Below are positions 33,404 through 41,472 of a stretch of DNA of 60,732 bases, piece by piece. Below the pieces are notes generated by a model, which saw nothing but the letters and a program-made list of their open reading frames with translations, made no database searches and was not told where the DNA came from. The stretch is from contig JAULZZ010000035.1 in the NCBI GenBank assembly GCA_032117095.1, forward strand, positions 1 through 60,732. Direction: 5' to 3'. The translations under genes were made by a program, and so were the position numbers. The stretch's first letter is position 1. Every line of letters begins with the position of its first letter. Origin of the DNA: REEB470 sp032117095. GTDB taxonomy: Bacteria > Bacillota > Bacilli > Paenibacillales > YIM-B00363.

Positions 33404-35611
33404 TCAAATAATACTGGCACTTTTACAAGCAGTGGGGAGGTATTCCTTGAATGCAGCATCGAGGTTTTTTCTGGGTTGATAGGTTTTACAAATCGTATTC
33501 TTGTCACGGTCTATCTTGCTAAAAAGACTACCGACGAGTTTCAAGTCTGTGTCAGCAGGAAACGTCAAGGTGTTTCCTGAAATGACAGCAACATTGGAAA
33601 TACGAATGTTATTTATGACCGAAACAGCGGAATTCCAAGCTTTAGGGATCGGATGGTTCGATATCGTGACTGCTGTTTTTAAGGCGTCAAAGGAACAGGA
33701 GGGGCTATTGATGCAATTTGAGTTTTGTGTAAACGCATTATAGGCACGGAGATCGTTTTGTAGGGTGTGAAATTGAGCCATGATGAATAATCCACTAACA
33801 GCCCAGTGCCACTTACGCTTTATTGTTTCGCCCAACCCTTTAAAAGGTCCAGCTAGTTTATTGATATCAAGAAGTTTTATTTTTTCAGAAAGTTCACTCA
33901 GGGCTTTGAAAACGCCTTCAAGAAATTTAACTCCCCCATAGGCGCTCATGGTACTTAAGCCCAAACGTGTGTTTGTATGATTTGGACCAGGGGGACGAAT
34001 TACAGCACCGTCTGGGCGGAACAAAAAATGTCCTGACGTGAATTCAAAGATAATAGTAGGTATAATTTTTTTAACGCACGCCAGATCAAGCGTTTTATTC
34101 AAACAAAAGACAATGGCTACAGGTCCTGCAATCAAGATTGATTTTTTAGTATCGTCAACCAGCGGATCGGTCGCGAATATGAACGGTTGATCACATTGTT
34201 TCACTATCTTGCATGCGGTAAGCGCAGCAACAACAAACGGACCAATACGAGAGATTTTTATGGTAGTGTCCATAGCGATTAACTTGCCGGCCAACAATGC
34301 CTTTGACGCTTTAAGATCAAAACTTCTTGTTTTGGCGAACGCATGGACCGCATGGGACAATGTGATGAAGTTGTTAATCGTTCCTTGCAAAACGTACACC
34401 AAAAGAGTATTGGCCACCAAATCGATACCGAGTTCGCCGATGCTCACATCACGGTACATCAATTTCCAGTCCGAATCCGAAGAAAGAACATCTTTGTTCA
34501 CAAAGATTTGAAGCATTCCGCGAGCCCACTCATCAGGGAGCTTTAAGATACAGCCAACGATGGGAAAAAGAGCAGCGAGACAAGCCAAAACAGTATTCAT
34601 TAGACCGATAGTTATTTTTGTTTCTTGTGCGGTTGTCGTTTTAGGAATAGGAATAACTCCAAAGAGCTTCGTACTATCGACCAAATTATTCGCATCGCCA
34701 TTGTAATTTGGAATAATACCAAGTTCGAATAACGTCCCCTCTCTTCCGACGATGTTTTGAGGACTTATCCCGTAACGCCCGCCACTGGCATAAAACGCAG
34801 CGATGTACAAGGTTCGCCATACTTCCTTCATTACCCTGTAGTTGTCGGGGTTCATTAGTGCAGAGGGGTTACAATATGGGAGGGTCGTGAACTGTGCCAG
34901 CGTGGTCGCTTTGCATGAACCTTTGTAGATTTGTTTGCTGTTAAGCACTTGGGTGAGGTATGTTCTGATTTCATGTTGTGTTGCCTTGTTCGATTTGCCA
35001 CCAGAAGTGGCGTTTTTGACATTATTGACGAGATTGTCGACGATTCCATTAACGGGTTTTTTCGATGCACCTGAAGTCGCTGTAGAAACTGATTTTTTTG
35101 CGCAGTATTGCGGGATAGTGATTCCAAGCGCAGAAATGTTCCCATCCATAACAGTACACTTTTTTACTCCCCAAGGGTAACCGATGCACTGTTCGATCGT
35201 GTAAATGCCCTTTGGCCCATCGCGGTGCGCACCACATTTGCCAGTTGTACCCATGTAAACCTCATGAAACAAGTTTTTTTGGATGGTCGCAAGGGTTAGT
35301 TTCTTTTTGGCGTCCGCCGTGCTTTCTGGAAAACACTTTGGATTCGTCCCAAACTCCACTACATTCTCGAACGCACATCCTGCGCCATTCAACTTCGGGA
35401 GCACCAAGGAATCGAAAATAAAATCCCTCATCAGCTTCAGCACACTGTTTTCATACTTCTTGTCAAAAGGAAAGGTTTTCGGGGGATTTTTCTGTTGAGT
35501 AGGGGCGGCGAATACAAGGTGAAGGGGCGAGGCGATCGTCGTCGTCAGGACGGATACGACCAGTAAACAAGCAAAAGCACGAACCGCTTTGATGTTAGTA
35601 AGCGCTTTCAT
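33404..35611 (-). CDS. large cysteine-rich secreted protein, unknown family
   Basis: A 735-aa protein I do not recognise. The N-terminus is a clear signal peptide (basic start, hydrophobic ACLLVVSVLTTTIA, cleavage near VFA-AP at residue 35/36). The mature part has about 18 cysteines, unusual for a Firmicute exoprotein, and several hydrophobic stretches in the middle (TVLACLAALFPIVGCIL; IGPFVVAALTACKIV; SILIAGPVAIVFCL) that could be membrane-inserting or buried. No repeats, sorting signal or catalytic motif are visible. The start has a perfect TAAGGAGG. Two cre sites and a sigma-A-like promoter lie upstream, and the gene is flanked by terminators as a single unit. It is rich in Lys/Asn/Thr codons compared with the housekeeping genes. 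It could be a toxin, adhesin or enzyme; this is open. Confidence 0.8.
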   Translation of the reverse strand: MKALTNIKAVRAFACLLVVSVLTTTIASPLHLVFAAPTQQKNPPKTFPFDKKYENSVLKLMRDFIFDSLVLPKLNGAGCAFENVVEFGTNPKCFPESTADAKKKLTLATIQKNLFHEVYMGTTGKCGAHRDGPKGIYTIEQCIGYPWGVKKCTVMDGNISALGITIPQYCAKKSVSTATSGASKKPVNGIVDNLVNNVKNATSGGKSNKATQHEIRTYLTQVLNSKQIYKGSCKATTLAQFTTLPYCNPSALMNPDNYRVMKEVWRTLYIAAFYASGGRYGISPQNIVGREGTLFELGIIPNYNGDANNLVDSTKLFGVIPIPKTTTAQETKITIGLMNTVLACLAALFPIVGCILKLPDEWARGMLQIFVNKDVLSSDSDWKLMYRDVSIGELGIDLVANTLLVYVLQGTINNFITLSHAVHAFAKTRSFDLKASKALLAGKLIAMDTTIKISRIGPFVVAALTACKIVKQCDQPFIFATDPLVDDTKKSILIAGPVAIVFCLNKTLDLACVKKIIPTIIFEFTSGHFLFRPDGAVIRPPGPNHTNTRLGLSTMSAYGGVKFLEGVFKALSELSEKIKLLDINKLAGPFKGLGETIKRKWHWAVSGLFIMAQFHTLQNDLRAYNAFTQNSNCINSPSCSFDALKTAVTISNHPIPKAWNSAVSVINNIRISNVAVISGNTLTFPADTDLKLVGSLFSKIDRDKNTICKTYQPRKNLDAAFKEYLPTACKSASII

Positions 35612-35758
35612 TTTAGGCCCTCCTTATGGGGAATGGAATAGGGGGAAAAGAAAAAGAAAGTAGAGAAAAGAACGGGGGATAGCTAGAGGCTACGCACAAC
35701 GATGAACAAAAAACACAAGAGACGTGCAAAACCTTCACAAGCCGCTGAAATCAATATA

Positions 35759-35772
35759 TGTAACCGCTTTCA
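35759..35772. promoter_or_regulatory. cre site (CcpA) downstream of promoter
   Basis: TGTAACCGCTTTCA; its complement TGAAAGCGGTTACA fits the catabolite-responsive consensus TGWAANCGNTNWCA at every position. It lies in the 5' leader of the secreted protein gene at 33404-35611. Confidence 0.75.
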
Positions 35773-35802
35773 ATATGATGAATGAAAAGATCTAATTGCG
35801 CA

Positions 35803-35816
35803 TGTAAGCGATTACA
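35803..35816. promoter_or_regulatory. cre site (CcpA) near the transcription start
   Basis: TGTAAGCGATTACA; its complement TGTAATCGCTTACA fits TGWAANCGNTNWCA at every position. It lies 16 bases beyond the -10 box on the minus strand, so bound CcpA would block initiation or early elongation. Confidence 0.78.
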
Positions 35817-35832
35817 AATGGTTGTGCTGTCT

Positions 35833-35861
35833 ATTATAATGGAGTCCGCATAAAAACACAA
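35833..35861 (-). promoter_or_regulatory. promoter of the cysteine-rich secreted protein gene
   Basis: On the minus strand: TTGTGT (35856-35861), 17-base spacer, TATAAT (35833-35838). The leader of about 215 bases contains both cre sites. The rest of the 35612-36012 spacer shows nothing else clear. Confidence 0.6.
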
Positions 35862-36012
35862 GCGTTTTCATGCGGGTTCACCAAATTTTTTTACTGGGTG
35901 CATACACGATGCAAAAGAAGGCAGAATGGCATACGGGGGGTATTTCTCCCTGTGAGTGGATTGGGAATCAAAGGGAGGAGGGGGCGCTTGGGGATCAAAA
36001 ACGAAAGCGAAC

Positions 36013-36062
36013 AAAAAAAGACCGAACAGGATACAGGTGTAACCCTTAATCCTGTTCGGTCT
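36013..36062 (-). terminator. rho-independent terminator after agrD
   Basis: A 14-bp perfect stem AGACCGAACAGGAT / ATCCTGTTCGGTCT, followed on the minus strand by a run of seven T. It lies 15 bases after the agrD stop. Confidence 0.92.
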
Positions 36063-36076
36063 AGTGGACGAGATGC

Positions 36077-36208
36077 CTATTTCCGCACCAAGTCTTGTGG
36101 GATTTCAGGACGGTTGAACAGCCAATTGCACCCAGTCGTCGCGACCAAGAGGGCAAAAGAGGTGAAGAAGACGTTCGCGTACTTCGCAGCAATGCTCCTG
36201 ATTTTCAT
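36077..36208 (-). CDS. agrD: AgrD-like cyclic lactone autoinducer precursor
   Basis: A 43-aa peptide with the AgrD layout: basic, amphipathic N-terminal helix (MKIRSIAAKYANVFFTSF), then TTGCNWLF and a charged tail NRPEIPQDLVRK. By analogy with S. aureus AgrD (Cys-x4 ring, then DEVEVPKEL), the likely product is a thiolactone between Cys27 and the carboxyl of Phe31, with a short TTG-type exocyclic tail. The conserved tail pattern 'PEIPQDL' corresponds to 'VEVPKEL'. The ATG has GGGGAGG upstream; an in-frame ATG at 36265 lacks one. agrB is 831 bases upstream on the same strand, separated by A and B repeats; a strong terminator follows. Family call is based on layout and neighbourhood. Confidence 0.88.
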   Translation of the reverse strand: MKIRSIAAKYANVFFTSFALLVATTGCNWLFNRPEIPQDLVRK

Positions 36209-36613
36209 GATGTAGTACCTCCCCTCTGCCTCAGGATATGTATGATCATACGCAATAGAAGACATAACGATACGTTACAGTCTTGTATACGCGCGATCAA
36301 CAAAAATTGAAATAAAGAAAGTGCAACCCGTTAGGCAAGTACTTGAAGTTGAGAAAAGTAATACAACCTAAGCATGAATGCCGTAACGTATAGTGACCTA
36401 GTGCTATTATAATATGCGCCAAAGGGATATGCTAGTGCAGAAACACATTTTTTTGTAAAAATAACACAAAAGAGAATCTTTAACAAAAAACCACACATTC
36501 ATACTAGGGGCGCCAAAGTTGGAAATCCCTGAAAATCAAGTGGTTTATCGCTAAAATTAGCAAAAAAATGCAGCTAATATTGCGGTGCGCACCATGTGCG
36601 CAATGAATGCGAA
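36209..36613. other. spacer upstream of agrD
   Basis: About 400 bases with no gene. It holds a possible minus-strand -10 TATAAT (36406-36411) and a 9-bp inverted repeat ATACGTTAC (36270-36278) / GTAACGTAT (36383-36391) that lies between that -10 and agrD. AgrD may therefore have its own promoter, independent of agrB. The rest shows nothing recognisable. Confidence 0.3.
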
Positions 36614-36713
36614 TACTAAACACGGATTGAATACAGGAATCTATTGGTTAAAAAGCACAATGATTTCTTGTAAAATGGGCCTCTTGGTACGGATGTTTTT
36701 AATCAGTGTTTAT
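36614..36713 (-). repeat. family A repeat (copy 5)
   Basis: Starts TACTAAACACGGATTGAATA and ends AATCAGTGTTTAT, fused to the family B element that begins at 36714. Orientation as copies 2-4. Confidence 0.8.
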
Positions 36714-37006
36714 ACTAATTCCAAACAAATGTATCGACACAATAACGTGCGTGTGATACAAAGAATATGCGATAGCGCTGAGAAAAGAAATGCAAAAACG
36801 AAGAAAAATGTGAATGCATACAAACGGTGAGAAGTAGTCGCATATCGTGGCGAGGGAAAGAGAAACAAAGAAATCGTCACGTTGACAGGATATAACGCCG
36901 ATGATGTGGAAATGTTGGCAAAGAAATCGGTTACCGGCGGGATACACGATCAAAAGTATTACAGGGAGAGACTGGAATTTTATGAATTTTTTAGTTTGGA
37001 ATTAGT
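36714..37006 (+). mobile_element. family B element (copy 2)
   Basis: 293 bp bounded by ACTAATTCCAAACAAA and TTTAGTTTGGAATTAGT. The short internal frame is broken by a TGA (ACGGTGAGAAG at about 36827). It ends 33 bases from the agrB stop, so together with the A copy it has separated agrB from agrD. Confidence 0.82.
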
Positions 37007-37039
37007 ATTAGTACAACGAAGCAACAAAATACAAGGCGG

Positions 37040-37600
37040 TCAGCGTGTCACGAATTTTTCATGTGGATCCAACCAACGTGAAATTTTGTACAACGTATTC
37101 GTCATCATGGCGCTTTGGATAAAAAACGTCAACGCAACGAGAGAGGACAACAAATAAAAATTCGATGCCACAATCGCCATTGCGCACACTTTGAGGTGCA
37201 TTTTGTACTTTTTTTCGGCAAAGTTGTTTTTGGCTGCACTCCGGGGTGCATGCAAAGCGACGTTGAACAGGGCAAGCGCTGTGCATGCCACGGTGAGAGG
37301 GACGGGAAAAGCGGGCATGTGCGTCAAGCCGACGAACGTCAAGGCAGAAAGGACGTTACAAAAAGTGGAAGATTGCAGGTGTAACCCCCCGCTAAAATAG
37401 CGCAACACCGCAAACGCCCCAAATACGGTCAATGCTTCTCCAAGGTGCCCAGTCGCCAAAGCAATGCCCAGTACGAAAGCGACTACCAAGACAGAGTTCA
37501 AAAAAATAGATACGGCATACTGCAACACCTCTACCGAGCTAGACTGGGGATTGTGTGCGTGAATGAACTTGGAAATGCGCAGTGAAAGTGTGCGTACCAT
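37040..37600 (-). CDS. agrB: AgrB-like autoinducer-processing membrane peptidase
   Basis: A 186-aa membrane protein of the accessory gene regulator B family (cysteine endopeptidase that cuts the AgrD tail and forms the thiolactone). The catalytic pair is present in RYFSGGLHLQSSTFCNVLSA: His74 and Cys81, spaced seven residues as His77 and Cys84 in S. aureus AgrB. Four to six hydrophobic segments surround it. The ATG at 37600 is 3 bases after the stop of the upstream membrane protein and has GAAGGAGG inside that gene, so the two are translationally coupled. It is the processing partner for agrD at 36077-36208. Confidence 0.92.
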   Translation of the reverse strand: MVRTLSLRISKFIHAHNPQSSSVEVLQYAVSIFLNSVLVVAFVLGIALATGHLGEALTVFGAFAVLRYFSGGLHLQSSTFCNVLSALTFVGLTHMPAFPVPLTVACTALALFNVALHAPRSAAKNNFAEKKYKMHLKVCAMAIVASNFYLLSSLVALTFFIQSAMMTNTLYKISRWLDPHEKFVTR

Positions 37601-37603
37601 CGG

Positions 37604-38320
37604 TTATTTCCTCCTTCGGAATGGGCGGCGCCCGTCGATTTCCTGAATGTTGTACCGGTAAATAAAATAATAACCTGCCGTCGCGGCAGCACCCAACAGC
37701 AAGAATATGACGAAAAAAGGTTTATAGTTGGATCCGGTCGTCATAAAAACGAACATCACGCCCTGTACGAGTGTAATAGAGGCGACAAAAACGAATCCGA
37801 GATAAATATCTCTGGCGGTAATGCTGCGATTTTCGAGTTGAAAACGATTTGTCTTCAGCATGAACCCGACACGTTTCCATTGGAGAAGCAACGAGACCAA
37901 AAAAACAACAAGGGCGCTCGCAAACAAGAAACCATTCCGAATCGGATCAGAATACCGCAATTCATCCATCGTAAACAAATTAAAAAAAACGACAGAAATG
38001 CTGATGAGGGATTGAATGCTAAGCACTGCAACTTGGGCACAACATACGATCAAAATCGCATACAAGATCGGCACTTCGAACAAAAATGCCAAAGCAAGGA
38101 TCGCAACAACCGTAAATACGAGGATAAAAAACTCATTGTTATTAGGGGACACGAACCGCCACAAAAGATTGGTCGTCACTAGAATGAGTATAAACGCAAG
38201 GAGTCGCCCAATTTGGTAGCGGATCGGAATGCGGAATATAGAAAAAGCAAAAATGGAAAATGCGAAATTTTCCAAGAAAGAAAGCAATATTTTCACGATG
38301 AAAGGGTTGCTCAAGAGCAA
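37604..38320 (-). CDS. AgrC-like membrane sensor domain without kinase
   Basis: A 238-aa protein with six or seven membrane segments covering most of its length (for example LLAFILILVTTNLLWRF, FTVVAILALAFLFEVPIL, IYLGFVFVASITLVQGVMF), ending in a short basic tail NIQEIDGRRPFRRRK. Its size and topology match the N-terminal receptor half of AgrC histidine kinases, but no DHp or ATPase domain follows; the frame stops and agrB begins 3 bases on. It could be a kinase-less receptor, an exporter or an immunity-like partner. TTG start with AGGTG upstream; a weak promoter with TATAAT (about 38390) lies before it. Family similarity is inferred from topology and position only. Confidence 0.55.
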   Translation of the reverse strand: MLLSNPFIVKILLSFLENFAFSIFAFSIFRIPIRYQIGRLLAFILILVTTNLLWRFVSPNNNEFFILVFTVVAILALAFLFEVPILYAILIVCCAQVAVLSIQSLISISVVFFNLFTMDELRYSDPIRNGFLFASALVVFLVSLLLQWKRVGFMLKTNRFQLENRSITARDIYLGFVFVASITLVQGVMFVFMTTGSNYKPFFVIFLLLGAAATAGYYFIYRYNIQEIDGRRPFRRRK

Positions 38321-38431
38321 GGTAACACCTACTTTGCTGAAATCTGTGGGGTGTGCTCGTCATATGTAAAAAAAAACATTATAATGAAACTATATCAGAA
38401 AACAGCTTACCTGTATATGTGAGGAGTGCGG

Positions 38432-38515
38432 TTGTCGGTCATTTTTGCGCGTTTCGTGGCAAGCGTTGCTGAAATGGGTTTGGTATGGGGTGTGTGGCGA
38501 GCATTGCGCACGTGA
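38432..38515 (+). CDS. possible 27-aa small protein upstream of ywhD
   Basis: A short frame with TTG start and GAGGAG seven bases upstream, encoding a hydrophobic peptide with a VIFARFVASVAEM start and a GVWRALRT end. It lies between the divergent agr unit and ywhD. It may be a small membrane peptide or a leader; it may also be chance. The remaining spacer to ywhD shows a GGGAGGC...GTCTCTCC inverted segment but no clear terminator. Confidence 0.25.
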   Translation: MSVIFARFVASVAEMGLVWGVWRALRT

Positions 38516-38609
38516 CAAAGAGGTGCTTTCTTTTTGGGAGGCGGGTCTCTCCAACGGGTTGGCAACGTTTTCTAGAGAGTTATCATGAGAGGAAGAGAGA
38601 GTGGAAGTC

Positions 38610-39122
38610 ATGACGGAACAAGAAAAGTCAACACGTCGTACGCAAGCACTCAATGTCGTCAGCAACAAAGAACATCGCGGATTTGGTGCGGGGGCGATCG
38701 ACCTCAACAGCGTCTCTGCGGTGATCATTGATGGCGAGGAAGCATACGTCGATCTCGGGGCGTTGCATGCTAAAAGCAAAGTAGAAAAAGGGATTAAATT
38801 TTCAGCGGACGTACAGTCGGTGCCTCAGGGGAGGCGCTGTTGGATCGTGTGGGTTGCCGTGGATAAGACAATTCCTGATAAACCGGCGTATGCAGGTGTT
38901 GCCGCATGCGAAATGACCATCGATGCGGAGGCGCGACGCGGATGGAAAGTGCTTGCCGACCATGTCAACCGCATGGACTATGCGATGAAACGGCGAGTTT
39001 TGGTAGAGCCTCTCTCACCTGCCGAACGCTTACTGTTGCGCACTTGTCTGATCCAACACAACCGTGAGCTGTGGGAACATGCAAACGAAACGTTCAAGCA
39101 AGCGTTGGCAGGTGAGACGTAA
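38610..39122 (+). CDS. ywhD: YwhD family protein
   Basis: A 170-aa cytoplasmic protein. The family core is evident: FGAGAIDLNSVSAVIIDGEE, then YVDLGALHAKSKVEKGIKF in part. It stands next to a class A penicillin-binding gene and speE, as ywhD does beside pbpG and speE in B. subtilis. The function of YwhD is unknown. Start at ATG 38610; GTG 38601 is the alternative, both behind GAGGAAGAGAG. Confidence 0.88.
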   Translation: MTEQEKSTRRTQALNVVSNKEHRGFGAGAIDLNSVSAVIIDGEEAYVDLGALHAKSKVEKGIKFSADVQSVPQGRRCWIVWVAVDKTIPDKPAYAGVAACEMTIDAEARRGWKVLADHVNRMDYAMKRRVLVEPLSPAERLLLRTCLIQHNRELWEHANETFKQALAGET

Positions 39123-39125
39123 GTA

Positions 39126-39216
39126 AGATTCCCTTATGGAAATCATCCGAACAGCGGACTTCCTTTTGCTTTTCTTCAAAAAGCAGCCCGCTGTGTATAG
39201 GGTTTCGATATGTGAT
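39126..39216. repeat. family D hairpin element
   Basis: Contains GATTCCCTTATGGAAATC, CAGCGGAC and its counterpart CCCGCTG, with a TTTTGCTTTT/AAAAAGCAG stem. Related to 44146-44236 and 57449-57553. It lies between the convergent ywhD and pbp genes and could serve as a terminator for both. Confidence 0.45.
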
Positions 39217-39265
39217 TTGGAGGAGGAGCGCACGGCACGGGACACCAGAGACCCTCCGCAAAACG

Positions 39266-41353
39266 TCAGTGGGAGGGGTCGGGATCATCATCGCGCCACC
39301 AGCGCAACACGTCGCTCCACCACATTTTTTTATGTTCTTCTTGGGCTTTTTGGGGTGGAATGGGGAGTGGTAATTTGGATGGGGCGTTTTTCGTCGTACA
39401 AAATGCGGTTGGCGCAGTATGCACGATGAACGTCTCAAGCCGTTGTTGGGGGCAGTCGCCCGTCCCGAGCAGGCCGGTTTGTTCGTCAATATACACGGAA
39501 ACAACCCCTTGGGGGGCGACGAATGGTTTGGGCGGGACGGCTTGCAGAACCCGTTCCGTGAATGTCGCAAAAATAGGCAAAGCCGTATGTGCTTCGAGTG
39601 TCCCGAGCAATCGTCCTTGATCATATCCGACCCACACCGCAGTCGCCAGCTCTGGTGTATATCCGACCATCCAAGCATCACGGTTTGTCGTGCCTGTTTT
39701 TCCAGCGACGGGACGTTTGATCATCGCGGTCACGCGCCATGCCGTCCCCCCTTGGGCGAATACGCTTTGGAGCATGTTGGTGAGGACGTAGGCTGCCCGC
39801 TCATCGACCATCGGGATGTTCAGCGATGGAGTTGGTGTGTATTGCGTGTTTCCTTGGGCATCGACAATGCGCAAAATGGCTTGAGGTTTCGTACGCATGC
39901 CGTGATTGGCAATGGTGGCGTATGCAGACACCATCTCGAAGGGGCTGATTGGCGAGGAACCGAGTGCGAGAGACGGGAGACTCGTGAGAGGGGCTTGGAT
40001 GCCGAGCTGGCGTGCGGTTTTTATGACTGCGGAGGTGCCGATTTCCATCAGGGTATGTACCGCATAGATGTTGTCGGAACGCGCAATGGCTTGGCGCATA
40101 TCAATCAGACCGTAATGATATTTGTTCGCATAGTTTCGTGGAGCATACGTGTGGCGACCGTTGTCGTACGTAAATACAGTTGGTTCACTGCGAAAAGTAG
40201 TCGTCGGAACAAAACGTGGTTGAGAAAGGGCCGTTAAATAGACGATCGGCTTAAAGGCCGACCCTGGTTGACGACTCGTCGCCAACGTACGATTGTATTG
40301 ATTTTCTGCATAGTTGCGCCCGCCGACCATCGCCCGAATGTGCCCGTTTCGTGGATCAAGGGCGATCAACGCCCCTTGCAGCGATGCAAAAGGCTGCAGG
40401 TGTGCAGAAATTGCTTCTTCGGCAATGCGTTGCGTACGGAGGTCGAGCGTCGTGTAGATCGCGAGTCCACCCGTATCATATAACGTCGCATCGATGCCCA
40501 GCTGTTTTATAGCCAGTTCACGGACATAATCCCCAAAGTACGGTGCCCGCGAGGCTTGATGCGTCGTCGGTGAGGGGAGGAGTGTCGGCATGTGTTGGCG
40601 TGCGGTTGTCCATTGGGCGTGCGTAATGCGTCCTTGTTTTTTCATTGTATCCAAAATAAGCTGTTGTCTGGTGCGACAACGGGAGGGGTTTTCGTACGGC
40701 GAATAATATTTCCAACTGCGCACGACCCCAGCCAAAAGTGCGCTTTCTGCGAGCGTCAATGACCGTGCAGACTTCCCAAAATACAGTGCGGAAGCGGCTT
40801 CCACACCATATGCGCCGTAGCCAAAGTACACTTTGTTCATGTACAATGTCACGATTTCATCTTTCGTATAGTGTGCTTCGAGCTGTAAGGCATAGAGCGA
40901 TTCTTTAAGTTTTCGACGCAGGGATCGTTCGTGACTCAAATAGGCGTTTCGTGCCAATTGTTGCGTCAATGTGCTCGCCCCTTGTTTGATCTCTCCTTGT
41001 GTGAGGTTGACCCATATGGCGCGCACAAGACCGAGTACATCGATCCCAAGATGGCGATAAAACCGTTGGTCCTCAATAGACAACAAGGCTTCCTTAAAAG
41101 ACGGTGCAACCTGTTCTAGGGAGATGACGCGCCGATTTTCGAGACGAAAAGACGTTTCGATCACATCCCCGCGAATGTCATACAACACGCTCGATTGCTC
41201 CATTGGGATGGGGGGGAGGGGTTGTGTGCGACAATATACCCAAATCCCTACCACCGTCGCACCCATGCAGAGCACTGCGCCGACGCCGAGTTTTGCCATC
41301 ATGAGCAGTATGCGGCGCATCCGATTTTTTATACGACGAAAACGGCTGACCAT
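39266..41353 (-). CDS. class A penicillin-binding protein (transglycosylase/transpeptidase)
   Basis: A 695-aa bifunctional peptidoglycan synthase. One N-terminal membrane segment (about residues 21-40), then the GT51 glycosyltransferase with SIEDQRFYRHLGID and GASTLTQQLARN; the transpeptidase has SRQPGSAFKPIVYL (active-site SxxK), SDN and KTGTT. Position beside ywhD corresponds to pbpG (PBP2d) of B. subtilis, a sporulation-linked enzyme, but sequence alone does not fix the subtype. The start at 41353 has AAGAAGG upstream; the frame extends 8 codons further. Minus strand, convergent with ywhD. Confidence 0.93.
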   Translation of the reverse strand: MVSRFRRIKNRMRRILLMMAKLGVGAVLCMGATVVGIWVYCRTQPLPPIPMEQSSVLYDIRGDVIETSFRLENRRVISLEQVAPSFKEALLSIEDQRFYRHLGIDVLGLVRAIWVNLTQGEIKQGASTLTQQLARNAYLSHERSLRRKLKESLYALQLEAHYTKDEIVTLYMNKVYFGYGAYGVEAASALYFGKSARSLTLAESALLAGVVRSWKYYSPYENPSRCRTRQQLILDTMKKQGRITHAQWTTARQHMPTLLPSPTTHQASRAPYFGDYVRELAIKQLGIDATLYDTGGLAIYTTLDLRTQRIAEEAISAHLQPFASLQGALIALDPRNGHIRAMVGGRNYAENQYNRTLATSRQPGSAFKPIVYLTALSQPRFVPTTTFRSEPTVFTYDNGRHTYAPRNYANKYHYGLIDMRQAIARSDNIYAVHTLMEIGTSAVIKTARQLGIQAPLTSLPSLALGSSPISPFEMVSAYATIANHGMRTKPQAILRIVDAQGNTQYTPTPSLNIPMVDERAAYVLTNMLQSVFAQGGTAWRVTAMIKRPVAGKTGTTNRDAWMVGYTPELATAVWVGYDQGRLLGTLEAHTALPIFATFTERVLQAVPPKPFVAPQGVVSVYIDEQTGLLGTGDCPQQRLETFIVHTAPTAFCTTKNAPSKLPLPIPPQKAQEEHKKMWWSDVLRWWRDDDPDPSH

Positions 41354-41472
41354 GAATTCGCCTTCTTTTTTTGTCATTTTTGCTCTATTTCCTTGTGGGT
41401 GTTCGAGCGCCTTTTATTATTCGAAACGGTGCGCTACTTTATACCTTCCACAGGGAACTACCAAAAATAACC

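Noticed and set aside
35898..36215. A 105-codon plus-strand frame opposite agrD.
   Set aside because: It is antisense to agrD, runs through the agrD terminator, and has low-complexity basic composition and no ribosome-binding site.
22448..36713. Family A copies as a CRISPR array or tRNA-like elements.
   Set aside because: The copies are dispersed over many kilobases, palindromic at the ends and about 100 bp long. There are no regular spacers and no cas genes.
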